Positions 1 through 9,957 of a stretch of DNA of 18,341 nucleotides are shown one piece after another (within the stretch, counting starts at the first letter, position 1; each line of letters opens with the position of its first letter). The stretch comes from Haloarcula sp. Lineage in GTDB: Archaea > Halobacteriota > Halobacteria > Halobacteriales > Haloarculaceae. Position numbers and translations under genes: made by a program. The stretch covers positions 1 through 18,341 of the forward strand of contig JAQCNK010000201.1 of the NCBI GenBank assembly GCA_028275075.1, given 5' to 3'. A model generated the notes under the pieces. It saw nothing but the letters and a program-made list of their open reading frames with translations. It was not told the origin of the DNA and did no database searches.

Positions 1-32
1 CCCCTCGCGCGCACGCAAATTCAATGAGGGAC

Positions 33-40
33 TTTTTAAT
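33..40 (+). promoter_or_regulatory. TATA-like box of pcn
   Basis: The AT-rich stretch TTTTTAAT stands out in GC-rich surroundings and is centred about 29 nt before the ATG at 66. That is the spacing expected for a leaderless haloarchaeal transcript, and it supports the ATG at 66 over the one at 24, which would lie upstream of the box. Confidence 0.6.
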
Positions 41-65
41 GCATGGGGGCGTAGCCTGGCTCAAG

Positions 66-809
66 ATGTTCAACGCCATCGTGAGTGCGGACACGCTCAA
101 GTCGGCTCTCGACTCAGTGAGCGTGCTGGTGGACGAGTGTAAGATCCACCTCGAAGACGACGGGCTGGAGATTCGCGCGGTCGACCCGGCCAACGTCGGC
201 ATGGTCGACCTGCGACTCGACGCGGCGGCCTTCGAGTCCTACGAGACCGACGGCGGCCTCATCGGGGTCAACCTCTCCCGACTGGAGGATATCGCCGGGA
301 TGGCCGACTCCGGCCAACTGGTCCATCTTGAACTCGACGAGGAGACGCGCAAGCTCCATATCGCTATCGATGGCCTCGAATACACGCTCGCGCTCATCGA
401 CCCCGACTCCATCCGCCAAGAGCCCGACCTTCCCGACCTGGATCTCTCTTCGCATATCGTCATCGAGGGGAAAGATATCAACCGCGCCGTCACCGCGGCG
501 GATATGGTCAGCGACCACATCGCGCTGGGGGTCGACGCTGGCGACGAACTGTTCTACGTCGACGCCGAGGGCGACACCGACGATGTCCACCTCGAACTCA
601 CGCAGGCGGACCTTATCGACCTCACGCCCGGGAGCGCCCACTCCCTGTTCTCGCTGGACTATCTCAAGAACATGAACAAGGCTATCCCGAAAGATGCCGA
701 GGTCGAGATGGAACTGGGCGAGGAGTTCCCGGTCAAGATGCACTTCGACTTCGCAGAGGGGCAGGGGCGGGTCACCTACATGCTCGCGCCGCGCATCCAG
801 AGCGAGTAG
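66..809 (+). CDS. pcn: DNA polymerase sliding clamp (PCNA)
   Basis: This 247-aa protein is the archaeal proliferating cell nuclear antigen, the trimeric ring that tethers DNA polymerase, ligase, FEN1 and other PIP-box proteins to DNA. The length matches the family. Visible hallmarks are the N-terminal MFNAIVSA strand, the conserved stretch around [16 protein letters not shown] (residues 34-49), the acidic interdomain connecting loop near residues 114-127, and the C-terminal YMLAPRI segment that forms part of the partner-binding pocket. The protein is very acidic, as is usual for haloarchaeal cytoplasmic proteins. I chose ATG 66 because other haloarchaeal clamps begin this way and because a TATA-like box lies 29 nt upstream; the reading frame is open back to 24, but that extension does not resemble PCNA. 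It is monocistronic or first in its unit, with more replication genes (hjc, priL, ligA) further along the window. Confidence 0.97.
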   Translation: MFNAIVSADTLKSALDSVSVLVDECKIHLEDDGLEIRAVDPANVGMVDLRLDAAAFESYETDGGLIGVNLSRLEDIAGMADSGQLVHLELDEETRKLHIAIDGLEYTLALIDPDSIRQEPDLPDLDLSSHIVIEGKDINRAVTAADMVSDHIALGVDAGDELFYVDAEGDTDDVHLELTQADLIDLTPGSAHSLFSLDYLKNMNKAIPKDAEVEMELGEEFPVKMHFDFAEGQGRVTYMLAPRIQSE

Positions 810-876
810 ACCACACAGCGCGGTAGGAGCCCCGTCACTCGCGTTGGTACAAATGATATTACAGCGAGAAGCACCC

Positions 877-882
877 TTTTTT
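877..882 (+). terminator. T-tract after pcn, possible terminator
   Basis: A run of six T follows a C-run in the 95-nt gap between pcn and the next gene. Short T-tracts can end archaeal transcripts without a hairpin. Because it is also about 25 nt before the ATG at 905, it could instead be a weak promoter element of the hydrolase gene; the sequence does not decide between these. Confidence 0.3.
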
Positions 883-904
883 CCAGCCACCTGGCAGACC
901 CTGT

Positions 905-1783
905 ATGAGCCCCTCTAGGGATGGTCCCGGCGGTCGGGTTGCAGACGACACGCCCCAGTATCTCGATCTTGGCAACCGACGCCTCGCCTACGCCACGTAC
1001 GGCGACCCGAGCGGGCGCACAGTCCTCTTCTGTCACGGGACACCCGGGTCGCGGCTACTCGGTCGGCTGCTCGACGCCCCAGCAGCCAAACGTGGCGTCC
1101 GGCTCGTCGCCCCCGACCGGCCAGGTATCGGAGACTCAGAGCCCGCTGATCGCGGTATCGACGACTGGCCCGAGGATGTGGCCGCGCTGCTTTCCCACCT
1201 CGACGCCGACGAGGCGGGGGTGCTTGGCTTCTCCGGCGGTGCGCCGTTCGCACTGGCCTGTCACCGACTGGACGCCGTCGAATCGGTGACGCTCGTCAGC
1301 GGGTCGGGACCGCCGGCAATCGGCGACGTTGGACTGGCACAGCGGACGATGGGCGCGCTGGCCCGGCACACACCATGGCTGTGTTCACCGTTCGTTCGGA
1401 TACAGCGGTGGCTACTCGCTCGGAAACCGCCCGAGGCGGCGCTTGCACTCGTGACTCAGGAACCGCCACAGACCGGGGCGCTCTCGACTGACGAGCTCGC
1501 CCGACTGGTCAAAGCTGACGTGCTGGCCGCGACCGCAGGCGGGCCGGCCGGTGTCGTCCGGGAGCTGGGACTGGTGAGCGAACCGTGGCCGTTCGACCTT
1601 GCCGCAGTGTCGGTGCCCGTTACAGTGTTCCAGGGCCAGCGCGATACGAACGTCGCACCCGAAACCGGTGTGGCACTGGCCGAGGCCCTACCTGATGCCA
1701 CTCTCAGGCAGGTCGATAGCGACCATCTGGGGACCCTCTGTGTGGCAGCGCCGCGTGTACTTCGTGGTCCGACGCCCGTCTGA
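905..1783 (+). CDS. Alpha/beta hydrolase fold protein
   Basis: This 292-aa protein is a putative serine hydrolase (esterase, lipase or epoxide-hydrolase type); the substrate cannot be read from the sequence. The canonical fold markers appear in order: the oxyanion-hole motif FCHGTPGS (residues 42-49), the strand APDRPGIGDS (69-78), the nucleophile elbow GFSGG with Ser110, a variable cap region (about 135-230), the acid Asp247 in GQRDTNVAPETG, and the catalytic His274 in DSDHLGTL. All three members of the catalytic triad are present, so the enzyme should be active. There is no signal peptide, so it is probably cytoplasmic. It follows pcn by 95 nt on the same strand and may have its own promoter. 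Nothing links it functionally to the clamp, and I consider the neighbourhood incidental. Confidence 0.9.
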   Translation: MSPSRDGPGGRVADDTPQYLDLGNRRLAYATYGDPSGRTVLFCHGTPGSRLLGRLLDAPAAKRGVRLVAPDRPGIGDSEPADRGIDDWPEDVAALLSHLDADEAGVLGFSGGAPFALACHRLDAVESVTLVSGSGPPAIGDVGLAQRTMGALARHTPWLCSPFVRIQRWLLARKPPEAALALVTQEPPQTGALSTDELARLVKADVLAATAGGPAGVVRELGLVSEPWPFDLAAVSVPVTVFQGQRDTNVAPETGVALAEALPDATLRQVDSDHLGTLCVAAPRVLRGPTPV

Positions 1784-1819
1784 CGTACCGTTTTGTGGAT
1801 TGGGAGCCAAGAGCCGGCC

Positions 1820-2431
1820 ATGGAGCACCTCGGAGACGCGTACGATGGCCACCGCTGGGAGGGGCGGAGCCCGCGTTGCGTCTATGCCGGGGTCACGCTC
1901 GGCGGGGTCGGCGCGCTGGCGGTCGTGCTCGGCCTGCTGGTCGTGACGACACCTGTCGGGGGGTGGCTGGGCGCCAGCGATCTCCGGGCCGCCGAGAAAC
2001 TCGCCGGGACTCTCGGTGGCCTGGGCATCCCGGCGATGTTTCTGGGCGTCGTCACCGTCCTTCCGTCCTCGCGGCGCGAGGACGCCGGCGTCCTCGTCGG
2101 CGCCGGGTGCTGTCTGCTCGGCGTTGTCCTCTTTCAGGTCGCCTACCCCGAGCAGTGGACGACCGGCGCGGAGACGCTCGCCTTCGAGACATCGATGACG
2201 TACTTCCTCGGAGCGGCGCTCGCGTTCTGGTTCGTCTTCACCGCGATGGCCAGCTTCCGCACCCGGAACAACCCACAGGGGATGGTCCAGGTAGAACTGA
2301 CCCGGCAGGGCGACTCGAAGACGGTGACGGTCACCCGTGAAGAGTATCAGCGCTACGCGAGGGCGATTCGAAGCGACGGTGGCGAAACCGAAGAGATTGT
2401 TCGGGAACTCGAATCGCGGGCCGAAGAGTGA
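1820..2431 (+). CDS. Four-helix haloarchaeal membrane protein of unknown function
   Basis: This 203-aa protein has four predicted transmembrane segments at about residues 20-43, 60-80, 91-112 and 128-150, followed by a roughly 50-residue charged tail ending in ELESRAEE that should be cytoplasmic. The tail reads like a small folded or helical domain (VELTRQGDSKTVTVTREEYQ, then an acidic helix). I do not recognise a characterised family; it looks like one of the uncharacterised conserved haloarchaeal DUF membrane proteins. The frame is open from 1793, but the ATG at 1820 (start MEHLGDAYDGHRWEGRSP) gives a more natural N-terminus. It lies 36 nt after the hydrolase gene, so the two may be cotranscribed, and its end is 21 nt from the convergent lipoprotein gene. 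Confidence 0.75.
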   Translation: MEHLGDAYDGHRWEGRSPRCVYAGVTLGGVGALAVVLGLLVVTTPVGGWLGASDLRAAEKLAGTLGGLGIPAMFLGVVTVLPSSRREDAGVLVGAGCCLLGVVLFQVAYPEQWTTGAETLAFETSMTYFLGAALAFWFVFTAMASFRTRNNPQGMVQVELTRQGDSKTVTVTREEYQRYARAIRSDGGETEEIVRELESRAEE

Positions 2432-2452
2432 GCGGCGTCGGAGACCGCGCTT

Positions 2453-3316
2453 TCAGGTGTCCGTGGCTGTCGTCTCAGTTCCGCTCTCAGTTGTTTCCGT
2501 GCCGCTCTCCGTCGTCTCAGTTCCGCTCTCTGTCGGCTGTTTGTCATCGGCGTCGACTTCCTCCACGTCGACATCTTCGCCGGCGACGCCGCTCTTGCTG
2601 ATGACCGGCAGGAGATTGTAGCCGCCCTGGCCCTTCTCGACGACGTTGATGTCGAAGACGAAATCGACGGTCCCGTCGGCCGTAATCTCGAACGATTTCG
2701 TGATCTGGAGCTTGTTGCTCGGGACTTTCACCGAGACGGAGTCGCCGTCGACGATACCCTCAACGCCCGAGACGTACAGCTCTATCTTGCTGTACTGGCC
2801 GGTTTCGAGTTTGCCGTCGAGGACGCCGATAGCCCGGTCGCCGACCACCTGCGTCAGATCGACGGTCGGCTCGTCCAGATCGAAGACGGTGAAGCCGCCC
2901 TCGCCGTCCGTCTCGCTGTCGTCGTCCTCGGCGGTTGCTGTTGTGTCCGGCCCACTCTCAGTGTTGAGCGCCGTTGCCGTGGGACTCTCGGTCGCTGTTT
3001 GCTCGGTCTCCGTGGGTTCGGGGGTCTCCGTCTCGCTCTCGGGCTGCTCGTCACCCGTGTTCCGCCGGTGTACGCGGGCCCTATCGAAGGTCACGTCTAG
3101 CGAGTCGAAGTCGTCGATAGCCGCGGGCCGGTCGCTGATGAGGAGACGGAAACTTCCGGTCGTCGACCCGCCGGTCCCGTCGCTGTTCGTCTCGGTGCTA
3201 GTCCCTGGTGTACCGTCGTCCGTCGCCGGGGCTTGCGTGTCAGTCGAACCACCACAGCCGGCCAGAAGTGTCGTTCCGGTCAGCGTCGTCGCACAGAGGA
3301 ATTGCCGTCGATCCAT
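2453..3316 (-). CDS. Tat-exported lipoprotein with DUF4382-like domain
   Basis: This 287-aa protein begins with a twin-arginine signal, MDRRQFL, a short hydrophobic stretch and a lipobox LAGC with Cys21. It should therefore be exported folded by the Tat pathway and anchored on the outer face of the membrane by a lipid, as many haloarchaeal surface proteins are. A Thr/Ser/Asp-rich linker (22-54) leads into a domain starting FRLLISDRPAAIDDFDSLDV (55-74) and continuing after residue 141 to about 242, which I take as DUF4382. The domain is interrupted by a low-complexity acidic insert (about 86-140, rich in T, E, S, P and D). The C-terminus carries three perfect ESGTETT heptads. The role is unknown; solute or polymer binding at the cell surface is a guess. 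The gene is convergent with the four-helix membrane protein and divergent from hjc. Confidence 0.88.
   Translation of the reverse strand: MDRRQFLCATTLTGTTLLAGCGGSTDTQAPATDDGTPGTSTETNSDGTGGSTTGSFRLLISDRPAAIDDFDSLDVTFDRARVHRRNTGDEQPESETETPEPTETEQTATESPTATALNTESGPDTTATAEDDDSETDGEGGFTVFDLDEPTVDLTQVVGDRAIGVLDGKLETGQYSKIELYVSGVEGIVDGDSVSVKVPSNKLQITKSFEITADGTVDFVFDINVVEKGQGGYNLLPVISKSGVAGEDVDVEEVDADDKQPTESGTETTESGTETTESGTETTATDT
2468..2530 (-). repeat. Three 21-nt tandem repeats coding for ESGTETT
   Basis: Three in-frame copies of a 21-nt unit lie at the very end of the lipoprotein gene and encode the heptad ESGTETT three times, followed by ATDT and the stop. The copies differ at synonymous positions. 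Such tracts can change copy number by slippage or recombination without shifting the frame. Confidence 0.85.
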
Positions 3317-3338
3317 ACTGGTCTATAGGGACCCTCAG

Positions 3339-3344
3339 TTATAT
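3339..3344 (-). promoter_or_regulatory. TATA-like box of the DUF4382 lipoprotein gene
   Basis: On the minus strand this reads ATATAA and is centred about 26 nt before the start codon at 3316, fitting a leaderless or nearly leaderless transcript. Confidence 0.55.
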
Positions 3345-3405
3345 GCGAGGCGGGCCGTTCACCACTCTCAGCCGGTTGCACAGAATAAACGCCGGACATG
3401 AACCG

Positions 3406-3411
3406 TTTTAC
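3406..3411 (+). promoter_or_regulatory. TATA-like box of hjc
   Basis: TTTTAC is centred about 27 nt before the ATG at 3435. It supports that ATG over the upstream in-frame codon at 3414, which would leave almost no room after the box. Confidence 0.55.
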
Positions 3412-3434
3412 TCGTGTGGGACCACCAACCCGTC

Positions 3435-3956
3435 ATGGCAAACTCGAACGCGAAGGGTGACCGCCGCGAGCGGGAGTTGGTCAACGCACTCGACGAAGCC
3501 GGCTTCGCGGTGATGCGTGCACCTGCCAGCGGCAGTGCGACCGAGCGAGAGCTCCCTGACGTGTTAACTGGCGACGGGGAGACGTTCTACGCTATCGAGG
3601 CGAAATCCAGCGCCGGCGACCCAATATATCTCGACGGCGGAGAGATAGAGGCCCTGCTTTTTTTCGCACGGAACTTCGGCGCGAAACCCCGAATCGCCGC
3701 CCGCTTCGACCGCGAAGACTGGTATTTCTTCCATCCGGGCGATCTCTACACGACCGACGGCGGCAACTACCGGGTCAAAAAAGAGACGGCACTGGCCGAG
3801 GGGACCGACTTCGAGGAGTTCGTCGGCAACACAAAGAAGGTTACCCTCGACGAGGTGGCCGACGACAGCGGCCCGGACCAGGCGGTGCTGGACATCCTCT
3901 CGGCGTTCGAGCGTGGCGACCTCTCGAAGGACGAGGCCGCGGCGATGCTCGAATGA
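3435..3956 (+). CDS. hjc: Holliday junction resolvase Hjc
   Basis: This 173-aa protein is the archaeal Holliday junction resolvase, a homodimeric endonuclease of the PD-(D/E)XK superfamily that cuts four-way junctions formed in recombination and fork repair. The nuclease core is at the N-terminus: the [10 protein letters not shown] segment with Glu12, Asp42 in ELPDVL, and Glu55-x-Lys57 in YAIEAKSS, which align with the catalytic E, D, E and K of the Pyrococcus enzyme. A positively charged strand and helix region follows. The C-terminal 45 residues (about 129-173) are an acidic extension beyond the short hyperthermophile enzymes and include a helical [18 protein letters not shown] segment. I chose the ATG at 3435 from family alignment and the box upstream. 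The stop codon is immediately followed by a hairpin that looks like the edge of a mobile-element relic. Confidence 0.95.
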   Translation: MANSNAKGDRRERELVNALDEAGFAVMRAPASGSATERELPDVLTGDGETFYAIEAKSSAGDPIYLDGGEIEALLFFARNFGAKPRIAARFDREDWYFFHPGDLYTTDGGNYRVKKETALAEGTDFEEFVGNTKKVTLDEVADDSGPDQAVLDILSAFERGDLSKDEAAAMLE

Positions 3957-3962
3957 CATCCT

Positions 3963-3983
3963 CCGCGCCGTGAACGGCGGCGG
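3963..3983. repeat. Hairpin at left edge of the IS relic
   Basis: CGCCGT and ACGGCG pair perfectly around a GA loop (3966-3979) and extend outward by CCG/CGG with one bulged G, giving nine base pairs. It lies seven nt after the hjc stop codon and could also terminate or stabilise the hjc transcript. Confidence 0.6.
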
Positions 3984-4084
3984 TTTCCTCCGTGGGAGTC
4001 TCAGCCGGCCTACGACTCGCCGGAGGCAACATTCCCGTCACGGTGGACGGTACTCGGGTCTGTGCGCTGTTCTTTGGGACTTTC

Positions 4085-4129
<45 letters not shown>

Positions 4130-4159
4130 CCGTGCTTGAAAACGCGGACGCCACGGGCA

Positions 4160-4176
4160 GTCGGCCGCAGGCCGAC
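4160..4176. repeat. Perfect 7-bp hairpin at right edge of the IS relic
   Basis: GTCGGCC, loop GCA, then GGCCGAC. This compact GC-rich stem followed by a short GATTC/GAATC inverted repeat (4185-4200) resembles the 3' end region of IS200/IS605 tnpB genes, where the guide-RNA scaffold folds. Confidence 0.6.
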
Positions 4177-4267
4177 GACGGCGGGATTCTCTCGCTGAAT
4201 CAAGACACCCGAAAAGGCACTCGGGCGCTTCGACACCCTTTTGACCGCGCCGGGGATATCGCGGGAT

Positions 4268-4477
4268 ATGGAAATCGAGCGGGAGGCCGTCGTGCAAGTC
4301 CTGATCTCGGCCATCGCCCTCGTGACGTTCGTTGCCTCGACCGTCTACGTCGCTGTGACTTACTCGACCAACGGGGGACTCAACCCACAGGGCGGCATCG
4401 CGCTGGTCGGCGCTATCGGGCTGTTCGTCCTCGTGATGCTCGGTGCCGGGATCTGGATGGAACGGCAGAACTTCTAA
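4268..4477 (+). CDS. Small two-helix membrane protein
   Basis: This 69-aa protein has two predicted transmembrane helices, at about residues 8-29 ([20 protein letters not shown]) and 43-63, joined by a short polar loop with NGGLNPQGG. The charged N-terminus MEIERE and the final WMERQNF are probably both cytoplasmic. The sequence looks well conserved in character, and I believe similar proteins occur next to primase genes in haloarchaea, but the function is unknown. The frame is open from 4241; the ATG at 4268 is preferred because it gives a typical start and has an AT-rich CCCTTTTGAC patch about 30 nt upstream. Its stop codon overlaps the stop of the convergent priL gene by three nt. Confidence 0.7.
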   Translation: MEIEREAVVQVLISAIALVTFVASTVYVAVTYSTNGGLNPQGGIALVGAIGLFVLVMLGAGIWMERQNF

Positions 4478-5559
4478 CTCTGGGCTGTCTCGTCCTCGCC
4501 CTCGGCGTTCTCGTCGCGCCAATCGTCCATTTCCTCGTCGTCGGCGTCGTCTATCTTCTGCTCGTAGTAGGCCATCGGATGTGAGATTTGTTCACAGAGG
4601 TCGTCCATGTTGACGCAGTCGCCGTAGGACTGCATCGTCGAGCACGCGGGCGTCGAGTACTCAGTGGGGCTCGTGTCGCCGCGGATGTGATCGACCTGAT
4701 ACCGGGTCGCCTCCTCACCGAAGCCCGGGTTGACCTGGAACAGGTCGACGATCTCGTCGGTCGTCATTCCGATGCTGGTGAGGAAGGCAGCGATGGCAAA
4801 ACGGGAGTGGTGTGGCAGGTGTTCGCCCTGCTGTACCTTGTCCAGCAGCGCTTGCATACACGGCGGGAACAGTTCAGGAACGACAGTGTCGATTTCCCTG
4901 GTGAGATCCAGTTCCGCCAGGACCTCGTTCAGGCGCTCGACCTCGGCGTCGAGTTCGTCGGCGATGGCGTCGGGGACCTGCAATGGGAGTCCGTCGGCGA
5001 CCCGGTGCCGGATGGCCTGTTTCAGCAAGACGTGGAGTTCCTCGGAGGCGATACGGACACGACCGTCGGCCAGCGGTCGGTTGACCAGCCGCCAGCGGTC
5101 GCCTCGCTGGTCGGCTGCCAGGTCGAGATACGTCCCGACCTGGATCCGGTAGCCGTCGGCGGCGTCCGTGACCGCCGTCGCGAGGTCGAACTCGGCCAGT
5201 AGCTGGTCGAGCGTTACGCGGTCCGTGCTGGTGGATTTGAACTCCGTCGTCGCTGCGAACTCCTGGCTGAATCGCTCCTGTGCCGTCTCCGCTTCGGCCT
5301 GGGCGTACTTTCGAGTACAGACGTGCGTGTCGACAAGGGAAACGAGTACTCGCGACACTGGATAGGAGAGCAGTTCGACGCGAGTACGGCGGTGTGGCTC
5401 GCCCACAGTGCCATCCGTGATGGCGTGTTCGACCCGCTCTACGGCCCGTTGTGTGACGGCGTCGTCGGTCGCGACGACCTCACCCAGATCTACCGCCGCG
5501 GTCTCGACGGCCTCGCGAGCGGCGGCGAGAAACGGGTACCGGGCGTGGCGCGGCTGCAT
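4474..5559 (-). CDS. priL: DNA primase large subunit PriL
   Basis: This 361-aa protein is the large, non-catalytic subunit of the archaeal-eukaryotic primase. With PriS it makes the RNA or DNA primers for replication and contributes an iron-sulfur domain needed for initiation. The N-terminal half (about 5-180) is helical and includes [19 protein letters not shown]. The C-terminal domain holds the four cysteines expected to ligate the [4Fe-4S] cluster: Cys234 in FPPCMQALL, Cys306 in STPACST, Cys315 in GDC and Cys322 in DLCEQ. The [19 protein letters not shown] segment (248-265) is a strong family signature. A highly acidic tail (about 336-361) follows, typical of haloarchaea. An upstream GTG at 5565 is in frame, but ATG 5559 ([11 protein letters not shown]) fits better with the TATA-like box 29 nt upstream. 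The gene is divergent from ligA across a palindrome-rich spacer. Confidence 0.95.
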   Translation of the reverse strand: MQPRHARYPFLAAAREAVETAAVDLGEVVATDDAVTQRAVERVEHAITDGTVGEPHRRTRVELLSYPVSRVLVSLVDTHVCTRKYAQAEAETAQERFSQEFAATTEFKSTSTDRVTLDQLLAEFDLATAVTDAADGYRIQVGTYLDLAADQRGDRWRLVNRPLADGRVRIASEELHVLLKQAIRHRVADGLPLQVPDAIADELDAEVERLNEVLAELDLTREIDTVVPELFPPCMQALLDKVQQGEHLPHHSRFAIAAFLTSIGMTTDEIVDLFQVNPGFGEEATRYQVDHIRGDTSPTEYSTPACSTMQSYGDCVNMDDLCEQISHPMAYYEQKIDDADDEEMDDWRDENAEGEDETAQS

Positions 5560-5583
5560 GGGCACCGCTTGCGCGTGGGGCCG

Positions 5584-5592
5584 AATAAAATT
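5584..5592 (-). promoter_or_regulatory. TATA-like box of priL
   Basis: On the minus strand this reads AATTTTATT, centred 29 nt before the ATG at 5559. The near end of the large palindrome begins 20 nt further upstream, so a protein bound there would sit beside the transcription initiation complex. Confidence 0.6.
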
Positions 5593-5611
5593 GCCGTCCC
5601 GCCGATGGTCA

Positions 5612-5684
5612 TATACGGGTCGACAGAACGATTGATAGAATTCGGCTCGCCAGACCCCGGCGAATATCTATCAGTGTCGACCCG

Positions 5685-5688
<4 letters not shown>
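5612..5688. repeat. Long palindromic element, copy A
   Basis: This 77-bp stretch begins TATACGGGTCGACA and ends with its exact reverse complement. Inside is a second nested inverted repeat, TGATAGAATTCG against CGAATATCTATCA (one extra base). The central 16 nt are unpaired. The whole element recurs in reverse orientation at 17433-17516, with three identical blocks of 33, 21 and 14 nt. It lies 52 nt from the priL start codon and 105 nt from the ligA start codon. It carries no coding potential. It may be a small mobile palindrome, a regulatory site shared by divergent genes, or both. Confidence 0.9.
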
Positions 5689-7941
<2,253 letters not shown>

Positions 7942-7944
7942 GGC

Positions 7945-8991
7945 TTACAGGTCCACTTGGTCGAACGTGTAGTAGCTGACTGCGGCGGCGATACCGATCC
8001 ACGCGACCATCGCCACGAGGACGACTGGGTCGGAGTAGTAGAACGGCACGGATGTGCCACCGCCGGCACACGTCGGTACCTGCGCTGTCTGGCCACCGAT
8101 CTGGACGGTGTTAGTCGTCCAGGCGCCGTTGAGCACGTCGGTACAGATGGTCTGCTGGTCGGCGTTCCGACTGAACATGGAGAGTCGGGCGGAAAGCTCC
8201 GGCGTGTCACCGGTGTTCAGCATCGAATTCGTGAGCGTCTTGTAGGCTTGGTTCGGGTTGAGAAGCTTCAGCAGCAAGACTGTGTGCCAGCTGCCGGCAC
8301 CGGTGACGCCCAGTTCCTGCTGGAGCAACTGGCCGATGGTGTTCACACTTCCGTTCCACACGAACGTGAAGTAGAAGTAGACGATGAAACTCGCGGCGGC
8401 GGACCAGATGCTCTTGGAAAATGCCGCCGAGATGGAGACGGTGATGGCGGTGAAGACAATCGCGAAGAGGACTGAGAATAACGTGAACAGGCCGAACAGC
8501 TCTGGCTTGAACGTCACCTCCGACAAGACCAGGAACAGCGCCGTCATTCCCAGCGAGGCCAGCAGCGGCACGCCGAGCACCGCACTCCGACCGACGACCT
8601 TCCCGATGAGCACGTCCCGGCGGCTGTAGGGCAGCGAGAGCAGCAGCTTCAGCGACCCCGACGTCCGTTCCTTGGAGATGGCCGCGAAACCGACGAAGAT
8701 GGCGACTATCGGTACCAGCAGTGTTACTGTGTTCGTATAGAGGTTCGACAGCAAGAACTGCATCCCCTGTTGCTGGATGGCCTGGGCCTGCTGTCCGGTA
8801 CCGGCGCCGAAGTCCAGATACAGTGCGGCGGCGACGGGGCTGACGAACAGTATCGTGAAGATGACGCCGAGCAGTCCCAGCCCCTTCGAGCGGATGGCGT
8901 CCTTGAACTCCTTTTTCGAGACAGCGTACCAGCCGAAGGTGTTTCGCAGCGTGCGGTCCAGTCCCGCGAACCCGCCCTGCTGTGTACTCAT
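7945..8991 (-). CDS. ABC-2 type transporter permease
   Basis: This 348-aa protein is the membrane subunit of an ABC exporter. Six transmembrane segments are visible: about 38-58, 88-108, 133-155, 166-195, 198-215 and 326-346. A cytoplasmic N-terminus with SKKEFKDAIRSKG precedes the first helix, as is typical of the ABC-2 (NosY/GldF-like) family. Conserved family features include the segment ERTSGSLKLLLSLPYSRRDV (about 109-128) following the second helix, which couples to the ATPase. A large external loop (about 220-320) before the last helix contains two cysteines that might form a disulfide. The substrate is unknown. The start codon overlaps the stop of the upstream ATPase gene as ATGA, which indicates translational coupling and one complex. 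Confidence 0.92.
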   Translation of the reverse strand: MSTQQGGFAGLDRTLRNTFGWYAVSKKEFKDAIRSKGLGLLGVIFTILFVSPVAAALYLDFGAGTGQQAQAIQQQGMQFLLSNLYTNTVTLLVPIVAIFVGFAAISKERTSGSLKLLLSLPYSRRDVLIGKVVGRSAVLGVPLLASLGMTALFLVLSEVTFKPELFGLFTLFSVLFAIVFTAITVSISAAFSKSIWSAAASFIVYFYFTFVWNGSVNTIGQLLQQELGVTGAGSWHTVLLLKLLNPNQAYKTLTNSMLNTGDTPELSARLSMFSRNADQQTICTDVLNGAWTTNTVQIGGQTAQVPTCAGGGTSVPFYYSDPVVLVAMVAWIGIAAAVSYYTFDQVDL

Positions 8992-9905
8992 GCTTGCACC
9001 TCCTGCTCGGTGTAACTGCTGAAGAGGTCCTCTAGTGAGGCCTCCTGGGTCTCGAAGTCCTCGACGGGAATCCCGTTGTCCTCGAAGGCGTTGAGGACGG
9101 CCATCTTCGCATCGCGTTCGCAGCCGATGGTCACTTCGTCGGTGTCCAAGTCCACATCCGACACCGACTGGAGAGCGCGGATCTCGTCGAGGGCGGCGTC
9201 GATACCGCCCGTTTCGCCGACCGTGACGACCATCGTCATGTCGCCCTGGGCGTCTCGCAGACCCTCGACTGAGTCTTTGGCGATGAGCTGTCCGTCCTGC
9301 AGGATGCCGACGGTGTCACAGACGGATTCGACCTGGCTGAGGATGTGCGAGGAGAAGAAGACGGTGGCGCCCCGGTCGCTCTCTTCGCGGATGACCTCGC
9401 GCATCTCGCGGGCGCCGTTCGGATCGAGCCCGGTGGTCGGCTCGTCGAGGATGAGGAGGTCGGGCTCGCCGACCAGTGCCATCGCCAGCGCGAGCCGCTG
9501 TTTCATCCCCTTGGAGTAGCCGCCGGCCCGCCGGTCGATGGCGTCTTCGAGACCAACCCGTTCCAGCAGTGCTCCAGGGTCGTCGTCCGCGTCTTTCGAC
9601 TCGACGACGAACTCCAGATGTTCGCGGGCGCTCAGTCGCTCGTAGATGTCGTACCCCTCGGGGAGGACGCCTATTCGCTCCCCGATCTCCGCTGATCTCT
9701 CCTGGGCGTCGCGGCCCAGTACTTTCGCCGACCCGGCCGTCGGGCGGACGAAATCGAGGAGGATGTTGATCGTCGTCGACTTCCCGGCGCCGTTGGGACC
9801 AAGAAAGCCAAAGACCTCACCTTCGTCGACGGTGAGATCGACGCCGTCCAGCGCGACGACATCGGCGAACTCCTTGCGGAGACCATCCAGTTCGATAGCG
9901 GTCAT
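8988..9905 (-). CDS. ABC transporter ATP-binding protein
   Basis: This 305-aa protein is the ATPase partner of the downstream ABC-2 permease. It shows Walker A GPNGAGKST (36-44), the ABC signature variant SKGMKQR (131-137), Walker B LLILDE (150-155) followed by PTTGLDP, and the switch histidine His187 in FFSSHILSQVE. A C-terminal domain of roughly 85 residues (about 220-305) follows, as in the export-type CcmA/NatA-like ATPases. The reading frame stays open to 10067, but the ATG at 9905 is the likely start: a TATA-like box at 9931-9936 lies 29 nt before it, while the ATG at 9923 is too close to the box. The substrate may be a drug, lipid, sodium ion or protein; the sequence does not say. Confidence 0.94.
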   Translation of the reverse strand: MTAIELDGLRKEFADVVALDGVDLTVDEGEVFGFLGPNGAGKSTTINILLDFVRPTAGSAKVLGRDAQERSAEIGERIGVLPEGYDIYERLSAREHLEFVVESKDADDDPGALLERVGLEDAIDRRAGGYSKGMKQRLALAMALVGEPDLLILDEPTTGLDPNGAREMREVIREESDRGATVFFSSHILSQVESVCDTVGILQDGQLIAKDSVEGLRDAQGDMTMVVTVGETGGIDAALDEIRALQSVSDVDLDTDEVTIGCERDAKMAVLNAFEDNGIPVEDFETQEASLEDLFSSYTEQEVQA

Positions 9906-9930
9906 ACGGGAGAGTTGGTCCATCCTCGGG

Positions 9931-9936
9931 TATAAT
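9931..9936 (-). promoter_or_regulatory. TATA-like box of the ABC exporter operon
   Basis: On the minus strand this reads ATTATA within GATTATACCC, 29 nt before the ATG at 9905. It decides the start codon of the ATPase gene. Confidence 0.6.
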
Positions 9937-9957
9937 CTTTCATTTTCCTCGCCGATA

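Noticed and set aside
24..65. In-frame N-terminal extension of PCNA from the ATG at 24
   Set aside because: The extra residues do not resemble any PCNA start, and the TATA-like box at 33-40 would lie inside the extension.
114..890. Long minus-strand open frame opposite pcn
   Set aside because: It mirrors the acidic codons of pcn on the other strand, a common artefact in GC-rich haloarchaeal DNA, and has no recognisable motif.
2468..2530. Short 21-nt repeats as a CRISPR array
   Set aside because: The units are contiguous without spacers and code in frame for a heptad.
4588..5202. Plus-strand open frame opposite priL
   Set aside because: It is a shadow of priL; the minus-strand protein has the full PriL iron-sulfur cysteine set.
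5560..5565. GTG at 5565 as the priL start
   Set aside because: It adds only two residues, and ATG 5559 is better placed relative to the TATA-like box.
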